Assembly: GCA_030068075.1 (NCBI GenBank)
Contig: CM057833.1
Location: 50,593,087-50,657,086 of the forward strand
DNA from: Paguma larvata
Lineage: Eukaryota; Chordata; Mammalia; Carnivora; Viverridae
Direction: 5' to 3'
Length of the DNA: 64,000 bases
The notes under the pieces are model-generated. The model ran no database searches. It worked only from the letters and a program-made list of their open reading frames with translations, and was not told the DNA's origin. The stretch's first letter is position 1. Each line of letters starts with the position of its first letter. Of this stretch, positions 1-10,424 are shown one piece after another. The translations under genes and the position numbers were made by a program.

Positions 1-360
1 CTGCGGCCGTCGCCACCACTTTGTGCAAAATGTGCTGTCAGGGGCGGCCTGCTGCTCCAGTGTGCTCCGAGCGTGCACGTGTGTGTGCGTGTGCGCGCGC
101 GCGCGTGTGTGTTACACACAAGGGGGGAAAAGCCATCTAATGCATACTTGATTTTGGTAATCTCCAAAGACAATTGGAACAGTTAGAGAAAGACTCCGCC
201 GAAAGCCCGAGCGTCTTAGTTCGCTGCGGGAAGCTTGGATCCTCGCTGCGTCTGAGCCGGTACACAATGAGAGGGAAGAGCCCGGCTGTGCCTGTGGAGA
301 CAACCGATTCATTCTTTGGAGGTTGGAGGGGGAAAGTTGATTAAAGTCTCCGGGGTCTTG
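1..360. promoter_or_regulatory. CpG-dense left edge, possible CpG-island margin
   Basis: I count about 26 CG dinucleotides in these 360 bases, six of them in one alternating GC run near 93-107. The sequence after 361 is clearly CpG-poor. This density is typical of the border of a CpG island, which in mammals usually marks a promoter or first exon. No TATA box, start codon context or splice donor could be fixed, so the gene and its direction are unknown. Part of the count comes from a simple TG/CG tract, which weakens the case. Confidence 0.4.
79..114. repeat. (TG)n/(CG)n simple repeat
   Basis: An alternating purine-pyrimidine tract runs from TG repeats through a block of about six CG units and back to TG. 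Such tracts can adopt left-handed Z-DNA. It lies inside the CpG-dense left edge. Confidence 0.85.
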
Positions 361-2597
361 GGCCTCACTTTTAACATGCATCCCTTGAGGGGGTGCTGGA
401 GTCCCTGGATTCTGCCCTCCCCCACTCCCAGGCCAAACCGGTGCAGATAAATAGGTTTCTGCTCTTTTATCATGCATCTTTCATTTTTAAGTTAGCGCTG
501 TGCTTTGGAAAAGAAAAGGCTTTGGGCTATTTAGCAGTTGAGGGGGAAAAGATCTATTCACTACGTAGACTGCGTATGGCCACGGAATTAGTTTTTACGA
601 AAATCTAGCTCTTGATTTTCTTTGGTAGGACACACACTCTGCAAGGAAGTTGTGTGTGAATTTTGCTTTCTTAGAGAGGAGTTTTGGGGAAGTTAGAGCT
701 GTTTTCTGAGAAATACTCTGAAATCGATCCCATAGTGTGGTTGTGGTAATCTGCAGGCTCCTCAGGGTAAATACAGCTCCTAATTGTAATTAAGATGTCC
801 ATCAGCAGGGAGTGCACCTTCCTGATGAAAAATCCTAATGAAATGTAAACAGCGTGGTCTCGGACGTTTGCTTCCTTGGGGGATGCCAAACTTCTGGCCC
901 ACCCCGTGCCACAACACCTGGGTGAAAAGATAAAAACTGGGCCATGCTGCCTACACAAGGGAAACATCCTTCCCATGTCAAGTTGCCCAGCAAATCGAGG
1001 TGGAGATAATCAGGGTGATTCTAGCTAAAGTAGGGCTCCTAGCATGGGTCCTTGATTAATTCGGTTCTATCACCTCTCGACTTTTTAACTTCTACATAAC
1101 CTTTCAACAGCGGTTGCTCTTACATTATGGGGGTGAGAGGGGGAGGAACGTACCTTTCTTTGGTAACTTGCCTTTAAGTAAATGTCCATGCAGCGATTTT
1201 GCTGAGTGTAAGACATCTCTTATCAGCAGTCACCCAAACTCTGCCTTGTTGACTGTCTACAGACTTTTAAAATAAAAAAAAAAAAGGTATTGCCTATTCC
1301 AGACTCTTCAACAGTGAGCTCACATGTGTTATTATTGTCTTATTTGTCATCTTATAAATCCCTTTCCATTTTTGTGAACGCTTGATCTTTTCTCTGAGGA
1401 CAAATCTTCCGGTGGAACTCAGATTTACTTTCTTGTCTAATCCAGGATTCTTAAAGTAACCCAACCAGTGGCCCAAGAGATCAGCTTAAGGGGAGATAGG
1501 TTTCAGTTACTTATTAAAAAGATGCTCAGTATTTCTCCCATCATTTTTCCATTTTGTTAGCCAGGAGGGCAAAACTTTGTATTTACTTTTTCTGGTCTAT
1601 TCATTGTCAATCTCCTCATCTACTTCCTTCCTACCTAGAGCTGAACCTCTCTGGGAAGCTGAAACCATTAATACTGTACCCAGAGCTCAGGGCCTTAGGA
1701 AAACCCACCTGGGCCTTTCTCTGTATCCTGTGGATTCTGTGGTTTCCCTCTTAGAGTCAGAGCGAGGTGGCCTGCTACTGTGTTCGCTGTCATTTCATAA
1801 ACCTTCCAGTGCCATTTTAATAGGTGTCCGTCCTGTCTACTTTTAGAATAGGAGTCTCTTGAGGGCAATAAGACCGTCAGCTTTCCTGGTGAAAACACTG
1901 AAAGCCAAGTCAGCCAGCCCGAACTTTATTGGAGATGCCTGAAAATCCTCCTTAGGGGAACCACACGGAGGCCCGGGAGACAAAGGGTGTGGCGAAGCTG
2001 ACTCTGGCCGTGTGTTGGAAATATTTAATCCTCAGTATTGATTCAGCATACCTGGTAGGCTGTTTTGCTACTGTGATGCTGGCCCTATCTTTCTGATATT
2101 TACTTAGGAGTCTTCTTAAAAACTCGGCTTTGGTCTGTATTTTCCTTTTTCCATCTCCTGCATGATGAGCATAGCCCTCAAGTTAGACTTCAAAGTTGCT
2201 AATGGTGTGCCACCTGCATCCATTAGGATCCATTTTGGCTGTGGCTTGATGGTGACCACATACCTCTTTTCAAATATTTTTGAAAATTTTACGCAGCGTC
2301 CTCTGGAGAGCGGAATGCTCCGTAGCCCGTATGTATATTGGTGTAAATGTATCTCTATATACAAGTGAGGTATGTGTACACATATATACAGTAAGTGGTT
2401 CGAAGATTTTTTGTTAAATGAGCAGAGAATAACTTTTTTGGTTGCATGTACAATTGTGGTGTAATATTTGCTTTTCTTGGTAAAAAATGCAACAGGACAT
2501 ACTTTCAGGGACTTTTCCTTTTCTTGCCCCCATCTTTTGGTATGAATGGAGTATAACAGAAATTAACAGTAATGGTTAATTTAGGTTAGGTTAGGGT
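361..2597. other. Mostly unique non-coding sequence
   Basis: No gene is recognised here. Open frames are at most about 100 codons, overlap on both strands and show no known family. An A-run lies at about 1270-1286. The phrase at 1846-1872 (gagtctcttgagggcaataa) resembles an L2 3' end but is too short to call. Confidence 0.5.
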
Positions 2598-2720
2598 TAG
2601 GTCAATGGTTATGAGCACAGGCATTGGAATTTAACAGATAGATATGGGTTTGAATCTTTTCTCTGCCACGTAATGGGATAGTCAATTAGTTTTTCAGAAC
2701 CTTACTAGAGTGCGAAGAGA
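2598..2720 (+). repeat. MIR fragment
   Basis: The order 'ggttatgagcacaggcattgg', then 'gggtttgaatc', then 'tctctgccac' follows the 5' half of the tRNA-derived MIR SINE, with no 3' part. It directly follows a TTAGG-rich stretch. Confidence 0.65.
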
Positions 2721-2829
2721 TTTAAATGAAACCTGTGTCAAGTACTGGAGAAGAGCACCCAGCTGAGAGGGGTACCTGAAACAGGCTATGCAGACCCCCA
2801 GAAATAATATTCAAAAATTTATGTGCGTT

Positions 2830-2950
2830 TTCATGGTCGTATGCTATACATACACACAACACATATTACGTAATATGTGTTGTATGTATGTATGTGTATG
2901 TGTATTATATAATATGTGTATGTATGTATGTGTATAGAAATATACATATT
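2830..2950. repeat. AT/TATG-rich repeat containing a perfect 28-bp palindrome
   Basis: Repeats of ATAC and TATG flank a perfect palindrome at 2856-2883, centred on ACGT. After one mismatch on each side nine further pairs follow, giving about 48 bp of near-perfect inverted symmetry at 2846-2893. A second similar AT-rich block follows at about 2902-2938. Confidence 0.85.
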
Positions 2951-2992
2951 TTCTAGCTATAATCTGATATTCTGAAAAGCAAAAAACAAAAA

Positions 2993-3240
2993 GGGGTGCC
3001 TGGGTGGCTCAGTGGGTTAAGCGGCCGACTTCAGCTCAGGCCATGATCTCACGGTCTGTGAGTTCGAGCCCCATGTCAGGCTCTGTGCTGACAGCTCAGA
3101 GCCTGGAGCCTGCTTCAGATTCTGTGTCTCCCTCTCTCTCTGCCCTTCCCCTGCTCATGCTCTGTCTCTGTGTCTCTCAAAAATAAATAAATGTTAAAAA
3201 AATAAATTTCTTAAAAACAAAAACAAAAACAAAACAAAAC
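2993..3240 (+). mobile_element. Felid-type SINEC (tRNA-derived), full length
   Basis: The copy begins with ggggtgcctgggtggctcag, which carries the box A-like part of the tRNA head. It continues through the 'tgatctcacggt' and 'gttcgagcccc' box B-like parts, 'gctctgtgctgacagctcag', a CT-rich stretch and an A-rich tail with AAAACA repeats. The A-rich target (aaaaaacaaaaa) makes the duplication hard to separate from the tail. It faces an oppositely oriented SINE 545 bp downstream. Confidence 0.95.
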
Positions 3241-3544
3241 CACAATCCCCAAAAGATAGGAACCATTGATTCGAAGTATTTGATGCCTGGGACAGTATGT
3301 CGCCCTCCCGGGTAGATCGCAAGGAGTTGAGGGTTGGCGGTAGGTCCTGGGCCTTAGCCTAGATCTACACAATTCATGGAGCCCCTAGCTCTCCTCATTT
3401 TCCAGTTTCCCTCCCGCCAGGCCAGCTGTTGCTGGGCTTGGGAGAAGCTAAAGAATGGTGCTAAGTCCTTTGACCTCAACTAAGTATGTATTTCCCTGAA
3501 TCCAAGCATGCTGAGATGCTTCTGTTTATACAATTTATTTAACA

Positions 3545-3770
3545 AACACTTGGGTAATCCTTACAATGGCCCCTCACCATTCTGAGCATTTTGCAAATAT
3601 TAGCTCACTGCATCCTCACCACAAATCTATGAGGGAGATGGCATAATTAGGTCATTTTAATGTAGGCACAGAAAGGTTCAGTTACTTTTTAAGGTCACGA
3701 GGCTAGGAAATGGCATTGCTGGGCTCACAAACCCAGAGTTCATGCTCTTAACTGCTGTCCTAGACGACCT
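3545..3770 (-). repeat. MIR
   Basis: Read on the plus strand, 'attagctcactgcatcctcac', 'atgagggagatgg', 'aggcacagaaaggttcagttac', 'aaggtcac' and 'agttcatgctcttaactgctgt' follow reverse MIR in order. It ends just before the SINE at 3786. Confidence 0.75.
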
Positions 3771-3785
3771 TTCCTGGTTTAAGTC

Positions 3786-4014
3786 TTTTTTTTTTTTTTT
3801 AATTTTTAAAAAACGTTTATTTTTGAGAGAGAGAGACACACACAGAGCGTGAGCGGGGGAGGGGCAGAGAGAGAGGGAGACACGGAATCTGAAGCAGCCT
3901 CCAGGCTCTGAGCTGTCAGCACAGAGCCCAATGAGCGGCTCGAACTCATGAACCTTGAGATCAGAACCTGAGCTGAAGTTGGAAGCTTAACAGACTGAGC
4001 CACCCAGGTGTCCC
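3786..4014 (-). mobile_element. SINEC, minus strand
   Basis: The T-run at 3786-3800 is the tail, followed by a GA-rich tract, 'gagctgtcagcacagagccc' and the reverse head ending 'gagccacccaggtgtccc'. A diverged target duplication is visible: ctggtttaagtct before and ctggcttaaggct after (11 of 13 match). Confidence 0.95.
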
Positions 4015-5405
4015 GTCTGGCTTAAGGCTTAAAATTTATACCACCTAAAGGCCAAACATGCCATTTCCCCATGTTTTCCAAGAGCAATGGGATGTTTTCT
4101 TAGCTATATCTAGCGGTTATAAGAAATGATTGGAGACTGCCAGTTTCAATTTTTCTTTCTGTCCTGGAGGTCCCTGAGCCAGTCTTGCTGCAACTTAGAC
4201 CAGAAGGGCCTTCGGAGGTCTGCACCTCTGATCAGGAGGAATTACATTGTTGTAACGAATTGCAACTTTGATGTGGCTTGAAGAGTGTGTCTGGAAGTTC
4301 CTTCCAAAGAGCCATGAGATCTATCTTGGTGAAGTGCCTTTGTATTTGCATCTCGGTGTACAACTGGGTTTGTAGGCTGAGCAGAGTGGTTTATTAGAGT
4401 ACTCTTATTTGGGAGAGCTGGCCGGCTTCAAGGTCCCTGTGTAGACCAGACCCTGGCAAATCCAGCCCCAGTTGGGAAACACTCAGGTCTCTGAGGCCTC
4501 TTTCTCAAACAGAAGAGCCTCGACCTGGCCTTACCAATTCCCCTGGGGTGTGACAGGAGAGACTGTTCTGTAGACACATGAAGAGAAAGGAATAGTCTTC
4601 TATGCGTCTGAGAAAGTTCTCTGGAGTGGAGGGGGAGGGGGTGGCAGGGGGTGGGGTGGGGTGGGGGAAAACTCTTCGAAATCCTTAACTAAATGCAGCT
4701 GCTTGTTACACGGAGCCTGACTTGCATGCCAGGAATATCTAAAAAGCTAACGAATACAAAATAAAAATAAACAGCAGTAAAAAGGCTCTCTCTTTGTTGC
4801 AGTAAGCTCGGTTGGGGTTTTCAGTTTGTTTAGGAATGGGATAATTGTGGCATCCACTTTATTTTGGTAAGGCAGTGAAACGTGGAGTGATGTTATGTCA
4901 CCGGGATGCTCCCACCACCTGAACTTTTTCCTTCACACCCGCCCCACCTCAGAGAGCCCAGCCATGGACATTCACCAGCCCGAGTCTCAAACTGTTGCCC
5001 CTAAGTGAATTACACTGGAAGAGGGCAGATAATTTAATGGGATAATCTTGGCAGGGCCAGCAAATTTCACACCCCATCTCTCACTAATAGAAAGGCAGTA
5101 GAAGGCTACAACATCCTCAGATGAAAAGGTTGTATAAAAAGGCCCTGCTTAACAGTAACTGTCTGTCTATAAATAAGGTTCTACAGAGTTTTGATCCAAT
5201 AGCTGTTATTAAAAACTGATAAGCCAAGCCTCATAATGTTTGGCCTCCCTACATTTCCTTTTTTTTTTCCCCTTCTCTCCATAGAAGCATAGATTTTTTT
5301 TAGGAGGGACCTTAAAAGACCAACCCGTTCAAGCTGGTTATTTTCTCTAGTATTTCGAGACGGAAAGGACCTTCGTTTGCAGCCGTTTCAAAGAGGTAAT
5401 GTGGA
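4015..5405. other. Unique sequence with a G-run cluster
   Basis: No coding gene or repeat family is recognised, apart from the G-run cluster listed separately. A T-run lies at about 5262-5269. The phrase at 5305-5325 ('aggagggaccttaaaagacc') resembles a common old repeat but is too short to assign. Confidence 0.5.
4631..4667 (+). other. Potential G-quadruplex
   Basis: Six runs of four or five G (4631-35, 4637-41, 4647-51, 453-56, 4658-61, 4663-67, the fourth being 4653-4656) are separated by loops of one to five bases. This meets the usual sequence rule for a very stable intramolecular G-quadruplex on the plus strand. Whether it forms in cells is unknown. Confidence 0.75.
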
Positions 5406-5409
5406 ATAA

Positions 5410-5670
5410 CCGAAACGGAATGAGATTTGGACCCTGGTAGACTAGGGTCTGAACTGGGGCTTTGCTGAGTCCCGGCTGTGTGACCTTAGGCAAAGTTCTT
5501 TGCACTTCTGAGCCTTGGTTTCCTTCTCTGCAGAATGGAGAGTTTTTGGATTTTTGTGGGTTTTTTTTTTTTTTTTTTTTTTTTTTTGTGGGAATGTAAG
5601 GGAGTAACGAACATAAAATACCTAACACAGTACCACGGACTTAGTAAACACACAGTGTGTTAGCCGCTGT
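5410..5670 (+). repeat. MIR interrupted by a T27 run
   Basis: 'gactagggtctgaactgggg', 'ctgtgtgaccttaggcaaag', 'tgagccttggtttccttctc' and 'cagaatggag' follow MIR in order. After a T-run at 5561-5587 the end resumes with 'aatacctaacacagtaccac' and 'ttagtaaacac'. Confidence 0.65.
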
Positions 5671-5679
5671 CATTATCAG

Positions 5680-6294
5680 GGGCTTGCCGGGGAAATCAGA
5701 AAATTTGGCTCCAAAACAATGATCATTATGCGGTAAGATAGGAACCAAGACTCAGAGAGCAGCTGTTTTTACAATATTTTAAGATGCTTGCGTGTTTCAT
5801 TTTACAGGGAGCTTATAGACACCCTAGAACTGAGCAGTACCCAGGTCAGTGCCGGGGACCCAGATGGGAGATTCCACGGCGCAGTTTTGCAAGCCTTAAA
5901 ACAAAGGCTTTTTTCAGAACAGCGAGCTCTTTGGGGAAGAGCAACCCCTCCCTGGTGCTTGGTGTAATTCCAGAATCCTGCAACGGGGAATGTTACATTT
6001 CAGGGACCTCCACTTGTAATCTGACCGTTTTTAGCTCCAATATCCAAATAATCTTGCTGAGCACAACTTAAAAGAGAAGGATAATGGCCGGAGGAAAGAA
6101 TCCTGAGGTGCTCTGTTAGCCATTTAAAATTTCTGAGTACAAAAGAAAAAAAAAAAAAAAAAGTTCACATTACCCAAAGAGAGAAGAGTAAGAGTGCGGG
6201 AAGGGGGAGGGGAGATAAAAAGAACTTCTAAACACCAAGGCAGGGGTTCTGTTTTTTATCTTTATTTTTCAACAGTAAAGTTTGTCATTCAATG
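5680..6294. other. Unique sequence, A-run inside
   Basis: No gene or named repeat is recognised. An A-rich run lies at about 6145-6162 and a purine-rich stretch follows it. The 95-codon open frame that crosses part of this segment shows no family resemblance and no splice context. Confidence 0.45.
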
Positions 6295-6800
6295 CATTTC
6301 AACTAACATTTATTATATATTTATTTTGTGCAAATATGGTGGGGGCGTCCAGGAATAAAACATTGCCCTTGCCCTCAAGAGTAATAATGGAGGAGGGGAG
6401 TTCTGACTTTTTGAAGAACCTACTATGTGCCAGGCATAGTTCTTTATAGATACTAGGTTTCTATGTCCCAGCATCCCTTTGTGGCTGGGCTTCTGTCCCC
6501 ATGTTACAGATAAGGAAATGAAATCTCAGGTGGTATCTTGGTGAGCCTCGCGCAAACTATTAAGTTGGGATGTGGCATTTGAACCTAGCCATTTGATGTA
6601 GGTCTTTTGACTCTCAAGTGTATGCTATTTCCACCGTCCTCGAAGTGTAATTGGGGAGACAGGATAAACAGATACATGCCTCCATATGCCAACTAGTTCC
6701 CCCGCAGCTGAATGACAGGAAAGGGGTGTGGAAAAAGTGCTCCGGGTACACTAACAGGGTTAGAAGACATCACTTCTCACTCAGGGAATTGTGGGGAGAA
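6295..6800 (-). repeat. L2, split by a MIR
   Basis: The left part (about 6295-6395: 'aacatttattatatatttat', 'gcccttgccctcaagagt') and the right part (about 6640-6800: 'ggggagacaggataaacaga', 'aagtgctccggg') both follow reverse L2. The MIR at 6397-6635 sits between them, as expected if it inserted into L2. Confidence 0.6.
6397..6635 (-). repeat. MIR inside L2
   Basis: 'cctactatgtgccaggcata', 'gttacagataaggaaatgaa', 'gcatttgaacctagcc' and a final 'ctcaagtgtatgctat' give reverse MIR in order. Confidence 0.75.
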
Positions 6801-6804
6801 CTTC

Positions 6805-6900
6805 AGTGTCCCTCACAGGCTTATTATGAGGATGTGAGGGAATGCTTGGAAAACGCTTAGCACCTTCCGCACACATAGTGAGTGCTCAGCTGTAGTTATG
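6805..6900 (+). repeat. MIR 3' fragment
   Basis: 'ttattatgaggatgtgaggg' followed by 'cgcttagcacc' and 'cacatagtgagtgctcagc' matches the 3' third of MIR. Confidence 0.55.
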
Positions 6901-7194
6901 TAGCCAGAGGGAGGCTCTGCCATGATTTTTCTGCCTCAAAAGCCTGTGTTCTTAATTTTTCCACCACGGTCCTTTTCAACAGGCGTGTGGTTGAAAGCGG
7001 CTGTTTAGTCCTAAATAGAAAGGATGACACTAAGACAGTTTCTCTGGTATCTTCCCCACCTGCCCTAATCCAGATTTTTGGACTCGGCTCTGCTTTTGGT
7101 GGGGAAGGGAGCTTGTACAGGTTTGAATTTGGAGACAATCACGATGCCTAATCATAAACCGTAACACTCCTGGAGCTCTGACTGGGATGTGGTC

Positions 7195-7305
7195 CCATAT
7201 TCATTCACTGATCATACATTTTCTATGCACTTCCGGTGAGTCAGATATTTTGCTAGTCATTAGGGATGTAAAGGTGAATAAGGCTAGGTCCTTGCCTTGG
7301 AGGAT
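7195..7305 (-). repeat. L2 3'-end fragment
   Basis: 'attcattcactgatcataca' then 'attagggatgtaaaggtgaa' and 'aaggctaggtccttgcct' follow the reverse of the L2 3' end. Confidence 0.55.
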
Positions 7306-7374
7306 TTTTCAAATGGCAGGTTTCTGGAAGAGATTGTCAGCTGATGAGAGAATCTGTTTCCGTCTCTTCTTGGT

Positions 7375-7745
7375 AACTTGGTTAGACTCCACTTCCCAGT
7401 TTCCTTGCAGTTACTTGAGGCCCTGTGACTAAATATTAGTCAATGGAATGAGATTGGAAGCAATAAGTGTCAGTTACAAGTGACTCCTGATAGCTTGGCC
7501 CATAAGAAACTTCCCCTGGCAGGATTGCTATGATCCTGAACATGGTAACCCTAGAAGTCACATGTTGAAAATACGGCAAGATAGAAACATCTTGAAACCC
7601 TCCCTCCATCACTGCACCGGGGAAGACACCTGTCGGTCCATATATTTAGGTTTTATGTGAGCAAGAAATAAACCTATATCGTCGTAAAGGCTGAGATTTC
7701 ACAGTTTATCGGTTACAGCTGCTAATGTTACCTTAACTAACATTC
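7375..7745 (+). repeat. Ancient mammalian repeat, LTR-like, family unresolved
   Basis: The segment starts near 'cccagtttccttgcagttac', passes 'gactaaatattagtcaatgg', and ends 'gcaagaaataaaccta' and 'ggttacagctgctaatgtta'. A related, more diverged copy lies at about 32630-33060. The layout recalls old mammalian LTR-type repeats, but I cannot name the family. Confidence 0.4.
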
Positions 7746-7945
7746 TTTATGTGACTGACGTTATCTATATAGGTCCTCACCTATCTCTCCTCCTTAGACA
7801 GGATATAATAGGAAGTTTCAGAGTGTATTACATTAACAAAATGAGTATTGCTTTAGGAAACTTTAGCTTCAGTTCTGCTTATGCTGATCTGGGTTATTAT
7901 TGGGCTCCCATGGTCAAAAGTTTGAAAGCCACTGGTCTGGTAGAG

Positions 7946-8299
7946 GGAGACAAGTCAACAGCCCCGAACAATGGAGTGCGGTGGTTATGACCGTAGTGGT
8001 TCAGTCCCTGTGCTACGGAGACTCGGTTAAGGAAGTGCCTAGGAAGCAGAGATGGCAAAAAGGCTTCATTTTTCCAGTCAGTTGGTACTGGCTGCCTGTG
8101 GTGCAGTGTTGAGAAGGATTCTGAGGTTTCTTCCAAGATCTCTGGGAAGGAATGCTGTGATCTGATAGCAACATTTGCTATGGGCTCGGGGAGGAGGAGT
8201 TGAGGTGCAGACCTGGCCGGCATCCGACCACTTCACATGGAGTCTGGGCTCCTTCCAGTGAATTAAACCCCTTCCCAAATTATTTATGGCCCACATACG
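7946..8299. other. Unique sequence
   Basis: No gene is recognised. The preceding bases at 7908-7942 ('caaaagtttgaaagccactg') resemble the end of a MER5A-type DNA transposon but are too short to call. Open frames on both strands overlap and show no family. Confidence 0.4.
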
Positions 8300-8545
8300 G
8301 TGTCTCTAGCCCCGTGCTAAGCACTGCGGGGAATTTAGAAGCACTCTGACTAGCCCTTGGAGAGTTTACCTTTTAGGGGCATTAAAATAGGCACTTGTGA
8401 AATAATTATACACCCGGTGAGTACAGCGTTGGCAATTATAGGTGCAGAATGCCGCAGAGGGAGAGGTCTTTCAGGAGGAAGTGGGGTATGAAGCGAGCCT
8501 TGAAGGGTGGGGAGGATGAAGATGGGGACGGGAGGAGAGGAGCCA
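8300..8545 (-). repeat. L2 fragment
   Basis: 'cgtgctaagcactgcgggga', 'cttggagagtttacctttta', 'ggtctttcaggaggaagtgg' and 'gcgagccttgaagggtgg' follow reverse L2 in the right order and spacing. Confidence 0.55.
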
Positions 8546-8914
8546 GACTTTCTGTAGCTGCCCTGTCCCCGTGGACTTGCCCAGGCTGTCTTGGGTTCTT
8601 CAACTGGGCCTCCACCCTGGAATGGGATGAGTCTTCGTGGGATGGGAGAGTAATGGAGAAAAAAGAGGATTTGAGTGGTGCCTGTTATGTTTTTTTTGCA
8701 TATGAAGGAGGGCTCATGGGGGGAGCAGGGTTTTCCTAGGAGCAAGAGAACTTATCTTTCTCTCCAATAGGGTACCCCAGAGAGTACTCTTAAAATGCAG
8801 TCTATTTCAGGGCTGCTTGTCAAAGGTTTCTTACGTCTGCTGCAGCGATTTTGTTTTCCAGTGCGAGCTACTAAATCTCAGTCTGCCCGGTGAAGATCAT
8901 AATAGTATAGTAAT

Positions 8915-9160
8915 GATTAACACATCAAGCATGCCATCTGCCAAGAACCATTTTAAGTTCTTTAAGTATTTTAACTCCCACAGTCTTCAGGGAACCCTAT
9001 GAGGTAGGCACGAGTTATTATCCCCATTTTCCAGATAAGAAAACTGAGGTACAGGCAAGGTAAGTAGCCTGCTCGAGATCACACAGCAAGTTAAGTGAGA
9101 GAATCAGAATTTGAATCTAGTTATTCTGAGTCCCGGGCTTTCTCCTCGACGATTATGTGA
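8915..9160 (-). repeat. MIR, nearly full length
   Basis: 'aaccctatgaggtaggcacg', 'ttatccccattttccagata', 'aactgaggtacaggcaaggt', 'agatcacacagcaag' and 'gaatttgaatctag' give a well-preserved reverse MIR. Confidence 0.82.
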
Positions 9161-9381
9161 GACTGCAGCTCAGTATTTTTTTTTTTTTTTTAGTCTGTCC
9201 GATGATTCAAATCCAAATAGCTGAGTCAAAATAATTATAATTAAATCCTCCAACGATATAGGGTTTTGTAGCTTACAAAATTATTTCACATGTAATATTA
9301 TCAATAATTTTCCAAATAATCCAATGAAACAGGATTTCTTTCTTTCTCTTTCTCTCTTCTTTTCAAAAGTAGGCATGTGAG

Positions 9382-9614
9382 GGGGCACCTGGGTGGCTCA
9401 GTAGGTTACGTATCCAACTTTAGCTCGGGTCGTGATCTCACAGTTCATGAGTTAGAGCCCCACATCGGGCTCTGCGCTGACAGATTGGAGCCTGGAGCCT
9501 GCTTTGGATTCTGTGTCTCCCTCTCTCTCCGCCCCTCCCCCGTGCACACTCTGCCTCCCTCTCTCTCAAAAATAAATAAACATTTAAAAAATTAAAATAA
9601 GATAAAATAAAATT
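9382..9614 (+). mobile_element. SINEC with clear target duplication
   Basis: The head is ggggcacctgggtggctcag and the tail is AAATAAATAAACATTTAAAAAATTAAAATAAG-like, ending in ATAAAATAAAATT. The target duplication is aggcatgtgag (9371-9381) and aggcatgcgag (9615-9625), one mismatch in 11. Confidence 0.96.
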
Positions 9615-9705
9615 AGGCATGCGAGGTTGGTGGCTCACCTAAGGTCATTGTAGCTGGGGAAACCTGCCCGAAACCCAGTCTCTGCTCTGAAAGACTACCT
9701 ATGCT

Positions 9706-10184
9706 TGGAATCTGTGATTCTTTTTTTTTTTTGTGTGTGTCCTTTTTTGTTTTTCCGTGCTTTACTTTTTTTAAATTTTATTTTATTTTATAATAGTTTA
9801 TTTTCAAATTGGTTTACATATAACACCCAGTGTTCATCCCAACATGTGCCCTTTTTAATGCCCGTCACCCCCTCTCCCTCCCCCCTCACCCCCCTCACCC
9901 TCAGTTTGTTCTTAGTCTTTGAGAGTCTCTTATGTTTTATCTCCCTCCCTCTCTGTGTCTTTTTTTTTCTTTCCCCTCTTCCCCTCCCCCTGGTTTTTGC
10001 TTAGTCTCACAAAGTCTACCTATTCGTGGAAACATATGGTATCTGTCTTTTTCTGACTGACTTATTTCACTTAACATAATACCCTCCAGTTCCATCCAGT
10101 GAAGAAATGGGCAGAAGATATGAATAGACACTTCTCCAAAGAGGACATTCAGATGGCCAACAGAAACATGGAATCTGTGATTCT
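9706..10184 (-). mobile_element. L1 insertion with 5' inversion and 16-bp target duplication
   Basis: An exact duplication, tggaatctgtgattct, bounds the element at 9706-9721 and 10169-10184. From the T-run at 9721 to about 10100 the sequence is antisense L1: 3' UTR with pyrimidine-rich blocks, then the end of ORF2 (minus-strand reading includes [19 protein letters not shown]). From 10101 to 10168 it switches to sense ORF2 coding for [20 protein letters not shown]. The opposite orientation of an upstream ORF2 piece is the signature of twin-primed reverse transcription. The element is strongly 5'-truncated and cannot be active. Confidence 0.9.
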
Positions 10185-10424
10185 AAGATGCTGATATGTG
10201 TCTGTTTTCACTGTACTTTCACCAGCAAATGAATTTGCCTGATTCTTCTCAAATCAGCAATTTTTTTTTCCAGAAATAGTTGTAAGACATTTCTAGATGG
10301 GCCCTGGAGCTGTGATTCCTGGAACCTAAGGAAATCCACTCGCTAATGGACTGAGAGAACTTCCCTAAAATCAAGGAGTTTCCCAAGTGGTGGTTGCTTT
10401 TGCGGCAGGTGGAGGAGCCATTGC

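Noticed and set aside
2577..2603. Telomere-like TTAGG/TTAGGG units
   Set aside because: Only one full TTAGGG and three TTAGG units are present; too short to claim an interstitial telomere.
2993..3075. tRNA gene candidate from box A-like and box B-like bases
   Set aside because: These are the tRNA-derived head of a SINE; no complete cloverleaf is present. The same holds for every other SINE head.
7375..7745. Endogenous retrovirus
   Set aside because: Only an LTR-like layout is seen; no internal retroviral coding sequence is recognised anywhere in the window.
8350..8745. 131-codon minus-strand frame opposite a 96-codon plus-strand frame
   Set aside because: Overlaps an L2 fragment and another frame; no family.
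10101..10168. Reverse-transcriptase-like peptide [16 protein letters not shown]
   Set aside because: It is a 68-base L1 ORF2 scrap inside an inverted insertion, not a gene.
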